Below are positions 9,102-17,383 of a stretch of 64,000 bases of DNA, one piece after another. The position numbers and the translations under genes are program-made. Each line of letters opens with the position of its first letter. Within the stretch, counting starts at the first letter, position 1. A model generated the notes under the pieces. The model did not search any database. It saw only the letters and a list, made by a program, of their open reading frames with translations, and had not been told where the DNA came from. The stretch comes from Ramlibacter henchirensis (lineage in GTDB: Bacteria; Pseudomonadota; Gammaproteobacteria; Burkholderiales; Burkholderiaceae_C): assembly GCF_004682015.1 (NCBI RefSeq), contig NZ_SMLM01000003.1, positions 248,001-312,000 on the forward strand, in the 5' to 3' direction.

Positions 9102-9661
9102 TCTCATCTGGCTGATAGCTACGGGCCTTGTGCTTGGCGCGGACGCTATTCGCCTTCAGCCCAGCAATGCAGATTTCGCTTCGGGCGGAAAGCCGAAAAT
9201 CACCGCCGGATTGGTGATCGGTAGGTCGAATCGCGACCCGCGCGGCGGCCAGTGCGGACCCGATCCGTTGATTGGCCGTCGGCATGGCGAACAGCCGCGA
9301 TTCTGGTCGGAGCAGCGAGCACGTCTAGCGGTACTTAAACGGCACTTCATTTGTTCCAACACCAGAATGTAAAGCGCTCGTGCGGCCAGCGTCCCGGAAG
9401 CTGGAGACCTTCGCCGGGGCCTGCGGACTGAGACTCCGTCGGTCTGATGTCTGCTTTCGGCCAGCAGCGGACCTGGTCCGCGGACGGGTCCGCCATTTGT
9501 CGGGCCGCGAGCTCAACTGAGCGCCCGAAAAGCCTGTTCAGGATCATCGATCCCGGCGACGCGGTAATGCGCCTTCGGGCATGCTGGGCATGACGCCGGA
9601 AAGGCCGTGGGCGGTTCAGGCCCGAGCTGACGTACTGACGGTTCCTCAGGAGACAGACCTC
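9102..9661. other. About 560 bases without a supported gene
   Basis: No recognisable coding sequence. The stretch contains dispersed repeat copy B (9445-9472). The ggaga ribosome binding site of the GNAT gene lies just before 9661. Confidence 0.5.
9445..9472 (+). repeat. Dispersed short repeat, copy B
   Basis: Reads tgatgtctgctttcggccag followed by cagcggac. It is the copy closest to the inferred consensus and shares tgatgtc/gatgtctgct with copy A and the ctttcggcca core with copies C and D. Confidence 0.6.
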
Positions 9662-10243
9662 ATGACGCCGATCATCAAGACCGCCACCGAATCCGACGAA
9701 GCTGCGGCCACGGCGGTCGTGGTGCTTGCGTTTAGCGCGGACCCTGCGGCACGTTGGGCGTGGCCCGATCCAGACGAGTACCTCAGACATTTTCCGGGTT
9801 TCGTAAAAGTGTTCGGGGGCAGCGCGTTCGCCCATCAGAGCGCCTACTACGTGGACGGCTATGTCGCGGCGGCGCTGTGGCTGCCGCCTGGAGTCAACCC
9901 TGACGATGAGGCGCTCACTGCATTCGTGCAACGCACCGGGTCCGCGCAGGTGCAGCGGGACGGCCCGGCGGTGTTCGAGCAGATGGCCCGCTACCACCCG
10001 CAGGAACCGCATTGGTATCTGCCGTTCATTGGAGTGGATCCATCCCGGCAAGGCGAAGGCTACGGCGCGGCGCTGATACAACACGCGCTGATCCCGTGCG
10101 ACCGCGATCGAACGCCGGCCTATCTCGAATCGTCCAACCCAAGGAACATTTCGCTTTATGAGCGGCACGGGTTCGAGGTACTGGGCTCCATTCAGGTGGG
10201 AACCTCGCCGCCGATCGTGCCTATGCTCCGTTCACCACGGTAG
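9662..10243 (+). CDS. GNAT-family N-acetyltransferase
   Basis: The 193-residue product has the GNAT fold. The acetyl-CoA loop appears as FIGVDPSRQGEGYGAALIQH (strand beta-4 then the Q/R-x-x-G-x-G/A motif A), followed by AYLESSNPRNISLYERHGFE, the usual motif B end. Proteins with this layout acetylate small molecules or peptides; the acceptor cannot be predicted. The ATG at 9662 is preferred over frames opening further upstream because tcaggaga precedes it by nine bases. It stands alone between gene-poor stretches. Confidence 0.8.
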   Translation: MTPIIKTATESDEAAATAVVVLAFSADPAARWAWPDPDEYLRHFPGFVKVFGGSAFAHQSAYYVDGYVAAALWLPPGVNPDDEALTAFVQRTGSAQVQRDGPAVFEQMARYHPQEPHWYLPFIGVDPSRQGEGYGAALIQHALIPCDRDRTPAYLESSNPRNISLYERHGFEVLGSIQVGTSPPIVPMLRSPR

Positions 10244-10366
10244 CTGATCGAGAAGCCGGGCTAGCCCTTTCCCCGTTTCCATCTCGGCACGATGGCTTCA
10301 ACGCTGATTGATTCACTTGTGGACAAGCGATGGCACAGACGCATAGCGACCGCAACGGCGTTCGGC

Positions 10367-10388
10367 CGCTTTCGGCCAGTAGCAGCCG
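10367..10388 (+). repeat. Dispersed short repeat, copy C
   Basis: Reads cgctttcggccagtagcagc followed by cg. Shares the ctttcggccagtagc core with copies B and D and lies just after the GNAT gene. Confidence 0.55.
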
Positions 10389-10424
10389 TCCCGATCAGTC
10401 GTAACAGTCTGCAGGCGATGGCCA

Positions 10425-10808
10425 TCAGAACATCCCATTGGAGTTCTTGGATTCACCAGGCACGACCTGCAAGACATCCCAGTGTTCGACGATCTTTCCA
10501 TCCTCGTTCAATCGAAAGATGTCGATCCCAGCATAGTCGTGATCGCCAGGCCATCTCTGGTGGCAGTGCAGGATCACATGATTGCCCTCAGCGAAGACCC
10601 GCTTGAAATCGACGCGCTTGCCGGGATACTCGCGGGCCATTCGCTCGAAGTAGTCGACGAATGCGTCTTTGCCGTCGGCGACGTGCGGGTTGTGCTGCCG
10701 GTACTCTGCGTCGGCAAAACGGTCGATAGCCTCCTGAGGCCGGCACTGATTGAACATCAGGTCGTAGAAGGCCACCACGTTGGCCTTGTTGCGTTCGAGT
10801 GAATCCAC
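10425..10808 (-). CDS. SnoaL-like (NTF2-fold) protein
   Basis: The 127-residue single-domain protein has the pattern of SnoaL-like polyketide-cyclase/aldol-condensation-like proteins: [40 protein letters not shown] and [20 protein letters not shown], the last being the conserved strand ending in EHWD. No signal peptide is seen, so it is cytoplasmic, unlike its neighbour. It lies 66 bases downstream of the two-domain SnoaL lipoprotein gene on the same strand and probably shares its transcript. The substrate is unknown; many relatives are annotated only by fold. Confidence 0.75.
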   Translation of the reverse strand: MDSLERNKANVVAFYDLMFNQCRPQEAIDRFADAEYRQHNPHVADGKDAFVDYFERMAREYPGKRVDFKRVFAEGNHVILHCHQRWPGDHDYAGIDIFRLNEDGKIVEHWDVLQVVPGESKNSNGMF

Positions 10809-10874
10809 GGCGTCTCCAACGGCAGAAAGCCGGAGCGTGGCACGGCTCCGGCCTATTCCTTGCGAAAAAAAGTA

Positions 10875-11747
10875 TCAGAACTTGCCGTTGGCGTTCTTCC
10901 ACTCGGCGCGCGGCGGGATGGCTTCGATGGTGTCCCAGTGCTCGGCGATCTTGCCGTTCTGCACGCGGAACAGATCGTAGAAGGAGGTGGGCTTGCCGGC
11001 GAACTGTCCTTCACTCACAACCAGCACGAAATCGCCTTCGCCGAGCACCTTGTGCACGCGGCTGTACTTCATCGTGACGCCGGCCTTTGCCATGGCTTCC
11101 AGGGCTTTGCCCAAGCCGGACAGTCCGTCGGCGATTTGCGGGTTGTGCTGCACATAGTTGTCGCCATCGAAGTAGCCCGTCAGCTTCTCCATGCGCCCGT
11201 TGACCAGGATGTCGTCGACGAAGGCAGCGACCAGCTTCTTGTTGGCGGCCGTGACTTCGAGCCCGCTCGATTGCGTGGGCCCGTCGATCATCGTGCGGCC
11301 GCTCGGGTTGGGAGCCTTGGGGGGCTCCTGCAGGTTGTCCCAATGCTCGACGATCTTGCCGTCTTCGAAGCGGAAGATGTCGAATCCGACTTTCGGTCCG
11401 AAGAAGTTGTAGTCGGTGTGGGTGAACACGAACTCGCCGTCGTGGAAGACGCGGACCGTGTTGACCTTTGCGGATCCCTTGGGCAGCGCTTGCAGCAGCG
11501 CGCCGAAGCCGGCCAGCCCGTCCGCGGCGCCAAGGTTGTGCTGGATGTACTTGTTGTGGTTAATGACGGCAACGGGGGCGCCTTCGCCGGTTTCGATCGC
11601 CTTCAGCAAGGCGACCACTTGTTGCTTCTGCTGGGTCATGGTGGCTTTGTGCTTGGTGCTGTTGACGAAGGGACCGCTTGCGCACGCCGAAAAGGCGGTC
11701 GCGGCAAGTACGGCGAGCGCAAGGCGGCGTGGCGTGTTCAGTGTCAT
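10875..11747 (-). CDS. Two-domain SnoaL-like lipoprotein
   Basis: The 290-residue product begins with a signal peptide and lipobox (VLAATAFSACAS, Cys about residue 22). Two SnoaL/NTF2 modules follow, about residues 38-145 ([36 protein letters not shown]) and 165-290 (NYVQHNPQIADGLSGLGKAL, FRVQNGKIAEHWDTIE), so the domain was duplicated within the gene. It should be exported and lipid-anchored. The divergent AraC-type gene starts about 150 bases away, which suggests that regulator controls this pair of SnoaL genes. The ligand or reaction is unknown. Confidence 0.75.
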   Translation of the reverse strand: MTLNTPRRLALAVLAATAFSACASGPFVNSTKHKATMTQQKQQVVALLKAIETGEGAPVAVINHNKYIQHNLGAADGLAGFGALLQALPKGSAKVNTVRVFHDGEFVFTHTDYNFFGPKVGFDIFRFEDGKIVEHWDNLQEPPKAPNPSGRTMIDGPTQSSGLEVTAANKKLVAAFVDDILVNGRMEKLTGYFDGDNYVQHNPQIADGLSGLGKALEAMAKAGVTMKYSRVHKVLGEGDFVLVVSEGQFAGKPTSFYDLFRVQNGKIAEHWDTIEAIPPRAEWKNANGKF

Positions 11748-11899
11748 GGTTGAAATCGTTCGTTGATGCGCTAGCTGCGCGGCCTCGGGTCGGAGGTGTC
11801 CGCTTCATGGCGGTATTGTGAAAGTGGCAGGGACGCGCGGAAAGGTTGAACGGAATCAACCCATGGTCAGATCTGGGAGGTTCAGCGTAGACTGCCTCG

Positions 11900-12832
11900 A
11901 TGCCACGACGTAGTCCCTCCGTTCTGGACCTGCGCTTTCAAAACCCGCGACTTGCCAGAGTGGGCGTGGAAGTGCTCTCCCTGGAGCAGCTTCGAAGCAG
12001 GGCAAAACCCAGCCTGTTCGAGGCGCCGCAGCGTGTCGACTTTCACCACCTGCTGCTGATCCAGGAAGGGCGCGCCGAGCACATGGTCGACTTCGTGACG
12101 TACGGACTTAGGCCCGGGGCCGTGCTGCTTGTGCGGCCAGGCCAGGTGCAGCAGTGGAAACTCCCCGCGGAAGTACAGGGCCAGCTTGCGCTGATCTCTA
12201 GCGAAGCACTATCACCGTCAGTGGCCCGCACCGATGTCGACATGCATCTGCTCGCCCTTGCGCAGTGGCCCGCCTTCTCGCAGCCAAGCAGAGCCCTGTT
12301 CCGTGCGGCCGTGGACGACATCGGCAGGCTTGCTGCGGATGTAGAGCGCTTCGAAGGAACGGATGTCGAGGCCGCGATCATCCGGCACGAACTCCTCACG
12401 CTCCTCATGAGGCTGGCGCGCGAACTGCGAAGTGTCATCCCTCACCGTGAGGCAACGCGCGACGCCGAGATCTACGCGCTCTTCCAGAAGGAGCTGGAGG
12501 CGACTTATGCCAAACGCCTGAGCGTGCTCGACTATGCGAGGCGTCTCGGCTTCTCCGAAAGCACGCTCTCACGCGCTTGTGTGGCGACGGTGGGGCGCAC
12601 CGCCAAAGCGGAAGTCGACGGTCGTGTTGTCCTGGAGGCAAAGCGCTTGCTCGTGCACAGCCAGTACACCGCCGTCCAGATCGCGCACCAGCTCGGCTTC
12701 ACCGAACCAACGAACTTCCTGAAGTTCTTCAAGCGGGGTGCCGGCTGCACTCCCTTGGAGTTTCGGCAAGCACACACGATTGCGGGCCGTCCTGCGAACG
12801 CTCAGAACAAGCGGAAGCGTTTGGCCCGGTAA
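11900..12832 (+). CDS. AraC-family transcriptional regulator
   Basis: A 310-residue regulator with an N-terminal cupin-like sensor (VDFHHLLLIQEGRAEHMVDF, GLRPGAVLLVRPGQVQQWKL) and a C-terminal double helix-turn-helix from about residue 190 (LSVLDYARRLGFSESTLSRA and YTAVQIAHQLGFTEPTNFLK followed by FFKRGAGCTPLEFRQ). The normal family C-terminus is near FRQ; the last 20 or so residues (AGRPANAQNKRKRLAR) run into an antisense gene fragment and may be a junction artefact. It is divergent from the SnoaL lipoprotein gene, its likely target. The ATG at 11900 lacks a strong ribosome binding site. Confidence 0.85.
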   Translation: MPRRSPSVLDLRFQNPRLARVGVEVLSLEQLRSRAKPSLFEAPQRVDFHHLLLIQEGRAEHMVDFVTYGLRPGAVLLVRPGQVQQWKLPAEVQGQLALISSEALSPSVARTDVDMHLLALAQWPAFSQPSRALFRAAVDDIGRLAADVERFEGTDVEAAIIRHELLTLLMRLARELRSVIPHREATRDAEIYALFQKELEATYAKRLSVLDYARRLGFSESTLSRACVATVGRTAKAEVDGRVVLEAKRLLVHSQYTAVQIAHQLGFTEPTNFLKFFKRGAGCTPLEFRQAHTIAGRPANAQNKRKRLAR

Positions 12833-12912
12833 GCCATCTGGCCTGGCGTGATTTCCAGCTGTCGCGCGGCCTCTGCCACGTCGCGTTCTGGAATGCGACG
12901 TCCGCTGTGGGT
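12802..12912 (-). pseudogene. Fragment of a Fis-type helix-turn-helix C-terminus
   Basis: Minus-strand translation reads RRIPERDVAEAARQLEIT followed by PGQMAYRAKRFRLF and a stop. This is the form of the Fis-type HTH that ends sigma-54 activators such as NifA relatives. An in-frame stop lies about 35 codons upstream, so only the gene's 3' tip remains. The fragment overlaps the last codons of the AraC gene in antisense. Confidence 0.45.
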
Positions 12913-12960
12913 CTAAAGCAGCCGTAGAGCATGGTGAGGTCCTCTTCATGAGGAGCTCCC

Positions 12961-13565
12961 ATGGGCATACAACGCTCTGCCTGGAACAAAGGACGGCTGC
13001 TTGGCCAGAAGCCGCCGCTGAAGCCGAGGGAGATCTGGTCTCTCCGCATTCGCCTTCAGCTTGCTGACAAAGCTCGCGACCTTGCGCTGTTCAACTTGGC
13101 AGTCGACAGCAAGCTACGCGGCTGCGATCTTGTCTCGCTACGGGTTCGAGACGTGCACCAAGGCAGCGCGGTCGCGAGCCGTGCCATCTCATGCAGCGCA
13201 AGACGCAGCGTCCGGTGCAGTTCGAGATCACGGAAGCAACGCGTGAGTCCATTGCCGCCTGGGTGGCGCGATCTAATCTTCGCTCGACAAGCTACCTCTT
13301 CCCGGGTCGAGGCAAGGAACGCCACCTATCTGTACGCCAATACAGCCGGATCGTGAAGGGCTGGGCGCGCTGCATTGGTCTGGACCAAAGCCGGTACGGG
13401 ACGCACTCGCTGCGTCGGACGAAGGCAACGTTGATCTACAAGCGGACCAAGAACATCCGGGCCGTCCAGCTCCTGCTCGGTCACACGAAGCTGGAAAGCA
13501 CCGTGAGGTACCTGGGCATCGAGGTTGACGACGCACTTGAGATCTCGGAGCAGACGGAGATCTAG
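12961..13565 (+). pseudogene. Tyrosine recombinase/integrase, frameshifted
   Basis: Two frames together give a tyrosine recombinase of about 200 residues. The first (from ATG 12961) reads NKGRLLGQKPPLKPREIWSL, then RDLALFNLAVDSKLRGCDLV and VRDVHQGSAVASRA. The second begins near 13191 (MQRKTQRPVQFEITEATRES) and holds the catalytic block YGTHSLRRTKATLIY, LLLGHTKLESTVRYLGIE, so the Arg, His-x-x-Arg, Gly-His and Tyr motifs are all present. A one-base loss near 13182-13190 joins the frames. The gene is probably inactive unless this is a sequencing error. It matches a short integrase type common in Comamonadaceae as I remember it. Confidence 0.75.
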
Positions 13566-13841
13566 ACTGCTTCCGGTTAGAAGGGGCCGTTCCGCCTCAA
13601 AGCTTCAGCACGCGGTTCTCCGGTCGCTCGCGGGGCTGAGACTGGGCCGGACTTCCGCGTTAGCTCTCGCCGCCAACTTGCCACGTTGGGCTGGTGAGGG
13701 GTTCGAAATCCGAACATCTCGAACGTGTTCAACGTACCTTCTATCAGAGGCTGCTCATGATTCGGCTGTCCGGCGACGGAACCGCAGCTGATGGTACTGT
13801 GCTCGCCTTACCAACTCGCCGCGTTGGTGTTCAGAACGTCA

Positions 13842-14372
13842 TCAATCGCGCGAGCGGATGCCGAACCAGCGTGCCAGCCGGTCGCGCCAGATGTCGCGGC
13901 CGGCCTGACGATAGTCCCGCAGCCACCCCTGGGTTGGCGGCATGCGGCGCACGACCCACTGCGCCACGATGATGAAGGTCACCATCCAAAACAGGCTGAG
14001 CCACAACGCGGCCCACCAACCGTGGCCGGCTTGTTCCAGTCCCTCGCGCAGCGCCGATCGCAGCACGATCACGCCGAAGAGCGGCAAGGCCGCGATGCAC
14101 AGGTAGCCGAGCAGGAACCTGGTGAGGCCAAGCCGGCGGCGGCGTTCGCTGGAAACCAGGGACGTGATGGCCACCGAAACCAGCAGCACCACGGCGAACC
14201 AGGGCAGCTGTTCGCTTGCACGCTCGACGAAGGCACTTGAGAGGGTCTGGGGCACGGGCGTTAGGACCAGCCGAGCGCGTTGCCTGGCGACTCGGGTCGC
14301 GTTATTGACGTGGAGCGATAGTGTGTCTTCTGGTGGTAACTTAGCCGCCAGCAATGCTGAGCGGCCGTGCAT
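13842..14372 (-). CDS. Hypothetical membrane protein (about 176 aa)
   Basis: No family is recognised. Three hydrophobic helices are clear: LPWFAVVLLVSVAITSLV, FLLGYLCIAALPLFGVIVLR and WWAALWLSLFWMVTFIIVAQ, followed by a basic cytoplasmic tail (RDIWRDRLARWFGIRSRD). The frame stays open to 14522, but that extension translates the dispersed repeat (MLLAESSRANW), so I start at the internal ATG at 14372; a later start is possible. The gene lies just downstream of the broken integrase and converges on it. Confidence 0.45.
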   Translation of the reverse strand: MHGRSALLAAKLPPEDTLSLHVNNATRVARQRARLVLTPVPQTLSSAFVERASEQLPWFAVVLLVSVAITSLVSSERRRRLGLTRFLLGYLCIAALPLFGVIVLRSALREGLEQAGHGWWAALWLSLFWMVTFIIVAQWVVRRMPPTQGWLRDYRQAGRDIWRDRLARWFGIRSRD

Positions 14373-14500
14373 GCGAGTGAACCACCTGCGACCCTGAGCA
14401 GCGCGGTTTCGAATCCGAGGTTTTCTTGTCGCAGTCGGACGGAGGGCAGTACTGAGCACGGGAGCAGCCGATTGGGCTCCCTCAGCTAACCAGTTCGCGC

Positions 14501-14520
14501 GGCTGCTTTCGGCCAATAGC
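14501..14520 (+). repeat. Dispersed short repeat, copy D
   Basis: Reads ggctgctttcggccaatagc. Its complement encodes LLAES in the open frame upstream of the membrane protein gene, which argues against using that frame as protein sequence. Confidence 0.55.
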
Positions 14521-14664
14521 ACCCCTGCGAGATCACTCCGTTATCTCAGGCCCGTGCTCCCTTGCCGCTCTGGAGGCTCACAACGCCGCTTGGCTTGAGT
14601 ATCAGGGTTTGCACCGGATACCGAGGTGTCCAGGCAGCGGACCATCACCGTCAAAGGAGAACGT

Positions 14665-14955
14665 GTGCGAAAAATCGAGCTCTGGCTGGAGTACGCGAGC
14701 ACGTACTCCTACCTGACTGTCGCCCGAGTTGGTCGCCTCGCCGATGAGCGACGAATCGAGATTGAGTGGCAGCCGTTCTGGTTGTACCCGGTTCGCGAGA
14801 AGCTGGGCTTGCTCCCGCCGTTTCCCGAAGGCTCCGTACGGGAGCGGTACATGTGGCGGGACCGGGAACGGCGGATTAGCAAGCTCGCGAGATGTAGAGA
14901 TCTCATCTTGAGTCCTCGAAGTGACGACATCCCGACGCTAGTTGCGCGGCATTAG
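14665..14955 (+). pseudogene. Truncated DsbA-family protein (2-hydroxychromene-2-carboxylate isomerase-like)
   Basis: A GTG at 14665 with aaaggaga just upstream starts a 96-residue frame whose first 70 residues match the N-terminus of the HCCA-isomerase/kappa-GST branch of the DsbA superfamily: KIELWLEYASTYSYLTVARV, RIEIEWQPFWLYPVREKLGL and RERYMWRDRERR. The family is normally about 200 residues; here similarity stops at RERR and the frame ends 25 codons later, so the helical and C-terminal thioredoxin parts are missing. The intact start and ribosome binding site suggest recent truncation. Confidence 0.55.
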
Positions 14956-15229
14956 CCGGGTGTAAGGCGTCCATGCGATTCCCAGTGCGTCTCATCCCAC
15001 GCCCGGCGCATCGCCTTCAAGCCTAGTGGCTCCGCTGCACTTGACCAACCCGCTTGAGTCACGCGCGGTGACGACGCTGCCGGGTGGAGAGGCAGTTCCG
15101 GCGGGCGCGCGTCAGCTCGACGTAGGAATTGCTGGCCTTAAAACGCGGCCGTTGACTGCACTGCTGTAGGAACTGCCCGGTTCACAGCGCTTCGGCTGCG
15201 GACCACGATGGGTCAAGGTTCGCACGCTT

Positions 15230-15496
15230 ATGAGCTCACGCGCATTGACGCGGCAAGTCCGGAACATCGCCCGCTCCGCTGGGGTCTCGGACCCAGAGGG
15301 ATACCGCGCTGCTGAGCTCGGCGACGGAACTGTTCGGGTTCGAGGCCCACACGCGACAGCGGTCTACCCCAAAGAGGCTTGGGCGAGCTTATTCAGCAGG
15401 CATCTTGAAAAGGGACTCTTTGGCGCGCGGAGCACCCCAAAAACAGACCAGGCGAAGCCAGTTGAACTTCGGAGCCAGGAGCGCGCGAAAGAATAG
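15230..15496 (+). CDS. Hypothetical protein (88 aa)
   Basis: Not recognised. The product has balanced composition and no signal peptide or membrane segment: MSSRALTRQVRNIARSAGVS, then YRAAELGDGTVRVRGPHATA and a basic, Lys/Glu-rich tail. The ATG has no strong ribosome binding site. It stands alone in a gene-poor stretch; the 270 bases on either side hold nothing I can identify. Confidence 0.35.
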   Translation: MSSRALTRQVRNIARSAGVSDPEGYRAAELGDGTVRVRGPHATAVYPKEAWASLFSRHLEKGLFGARSTPKTDQAKPVELRSQERAKE

Positions 15497-15770
15497 TGGC
15501 GGCCTGCCTGCGCAAAGCCCCGACTGGCTCGAGGAAGCCCGGCCGCGCTAAGAAGCTCTGACGAGAGCTGAAGGGTACTTTCGCAGCCAGCTCGAGCTGC
15601 TGGGCGCGCCGTAACCAATGGCGCAACCGCCGCCAGGCGCTGGAGGTGCGCGCGGTGCAGTACCAGACCACGGTGGGCCTGATCCGCGATCGGCGGCAGC
15701 TGGGACGCGCCGACGCCGGCCGGGTGAGGAAACCGGGAGCAGGTTCGCGGCGCGTTAGCCGCCTGGGCTC

Positions 15771-17383
15771 CTAGGGCCCGTTTCGCTGGTTCAGCCTGTG
15801 CCGGACGACGGCGTCCGCGTGTATGCGCACGCACACGGGGTGGTGGCGGTACTCGGAGCTCGCGCATTCGTAGGCGACGCAGAGTTCGCGCGCAATCGAG
15901 TAATCCTGCCGGCAGACGTTGAGCGGCGAGGGCGAGGGCGGCGCCGCCATCGCGGCGGTCGCGCGGGAGGACGGTTCCGGCGGTTCGGTGGCGGCCGTGC
16001 GTTGCGGGGCGGGTCGCTCGACGGTCTCGCGCGGCCGGGGCGCGGGCGCCGGCGGAGGCGGCGGTTGGGCGGCCGCCTGGCGTGGCGGCACTTCGATCGG
16101 CTCCGCCACCACGATCTCGCGCACGCCCCGCTCGACGGGCGGCTCGACGGCCTTGCGCGGGCGCGGTTCGGCGGGCCGGCCCGTAGCGGGGACGGGGGCT
16201 GCCCCGCGCACTGGCCTCAGATTCGCGAGCGCCTGGGCGGCCTTCGGCGCTTCGATCGAGGCCGTGGCCGGCACCGCATGGGCGGCCGGCAAGTCCGGCG
16301 GCGGCGCAGGCGCGGCGGCCAACGGTGAAGGCGCGGGCGAGGGCGAAGTCGCCGCAGCCGCAGCGGGAGCGGGAGCCGCCCTCTGGCCCGGCGCGCCCAG
16401 CGGCGCGCGCATGCTTTCCACGCCCACGCCCACGAACATCCCCCCAACCACGAGGGCGGCCGCAAGGCCGGCGACCAGCGCCGCGCCGGCGCAGCGGTGG
16501 CGGACGGCCGCGGGTTCACCGAGCTCTTTGGGCGCCGTCGGGGGCGCCGGCGCCCGGGCCTGCACCGCGCGCTGGGGTCGCACGGGAACGACCGCGCGTT
16601 CCTCCACGTGCATGCCGAACGCGGTCTGCAACGCGGCCGCGAGTTCGGCGGCGTTGTGGTGGCGCGCCTCCGGATTGCGCGCCTGCGCACGTTCGAACAC
16701 CGCATCCAGGGCTGCCGGAAGCTCGCGCCTCAGCTCACGGGCAGGGCGCGGCGCCGCGTGCGCCTGGTACGGCCAGGAGCCCGTGAGCAGTTCGTAGGCG
16801 ACGACCGCGGCCGAGTAGAGGTCCGCGCGGCAGTCCGCCGGCTGGCCAAGGATCTGCTCGGGCGCCATGTACGCCGGCACGTCGAACACGCCGGGCCGGC
16901 GGCTGGCCGAGGCCGCGGCGCCCAACCAGCCGAATCCGGCGATCTTCAGCTGGCCGTTGCGGCCGATCAGCACGTGCTGGGGATTCAGTGCGGAGTGCAC
17001 CAGGCCTCGTTCATGCGCGGGGGCCAGCGCGGCCAGCAGTTGCACCGACAGCGAGAGACCCTGCAGCGCAGGCAGCCGCCCCGCCCGGGCCAGGTACTGC
17101 GCCAGCGTCTCGCCTTCTACAAACGCCGTCACTGCGTACGCGCCGTCTCCGTGCCAGCCGAAATCGTGCAGCTCGACGATGCCCGGATGCTGCACCCCGG
17201 CCGTCTGCATGGCCGTGGCCCGCATGCGCTCGCGCCGGTCGGTCGAAAGCGTCGGATCCACCGGCCACTGCGTGACGGCGACGCGCTCCCCGGTTTCCGT
17301 GTCGACGGCCTCGTGAACCGTCGCCGTCCCCCCCCAGTGGCGACGACGCGCTGCAGCTGGTAACGGCCGATGTCGCCGGGCAT
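15771..17383 (-). pseudogene. Transmembrane pseudokinase (Ser/Thr kinase fold), frame broken at a G8 tract
   Basis: The ATG at 17383 has ggagaag seven bases upstream and starts MPGDIGRYQLQRVVATGG; the frame then breaks at eight C (G on the coding strand) at 17328-17335. Adding one base restores TATVHEAVDTETGERVAV and the long frame to 15771, about 536 residues. The kinase domain keeps YMAPEQ, ADLYSAAVVAYELLTG and the HPGIVELHDFG strand, but the VAIK lysine is Thr (VAVTQW), HRD is HSA (GLVHSALNPQHVLI) and DFG is GFG (LKIAGFGW), so catalysis is not expected. A membrane helix (GAALVAGLAAALVVGGMFVG) near residue 300 precedes a Pro/Ala-rich region and a short tail with four cysteines (CRQDYSIARELCVAYECASS then EYRHHPVC). 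Coded as broken because of the shift; it may be intact if the run is misread or slips. Confidence 0.75.
17328..17335. repeat. Homopolymer of eight C (G8 in the pseudokinase gene)
   Basis: The run sits in the glycine-rich loop codons of the pseudokinase. Six or nine bases would keep the frame open; eight puts it out of frame. Such a run can slip during replication or be miscounted by sequencing. Confidence 0.85.

Noticed and set aside
14373..14522. N-terminal extension of the membrane protein beginning MLLAESSRANW.
   Set aside because: It translates the dispersed repeat and Arg-rich sequence; the helices begin after the internal ATG.
15560..15770. A plus-strand stretch reading EVRAVQYQTTVGLIRDRRQL, considered as the end of a lost gene.
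   Set aside because: Codon pattern is suggestive, but no family was recognised and the frame is short and lacks a start.
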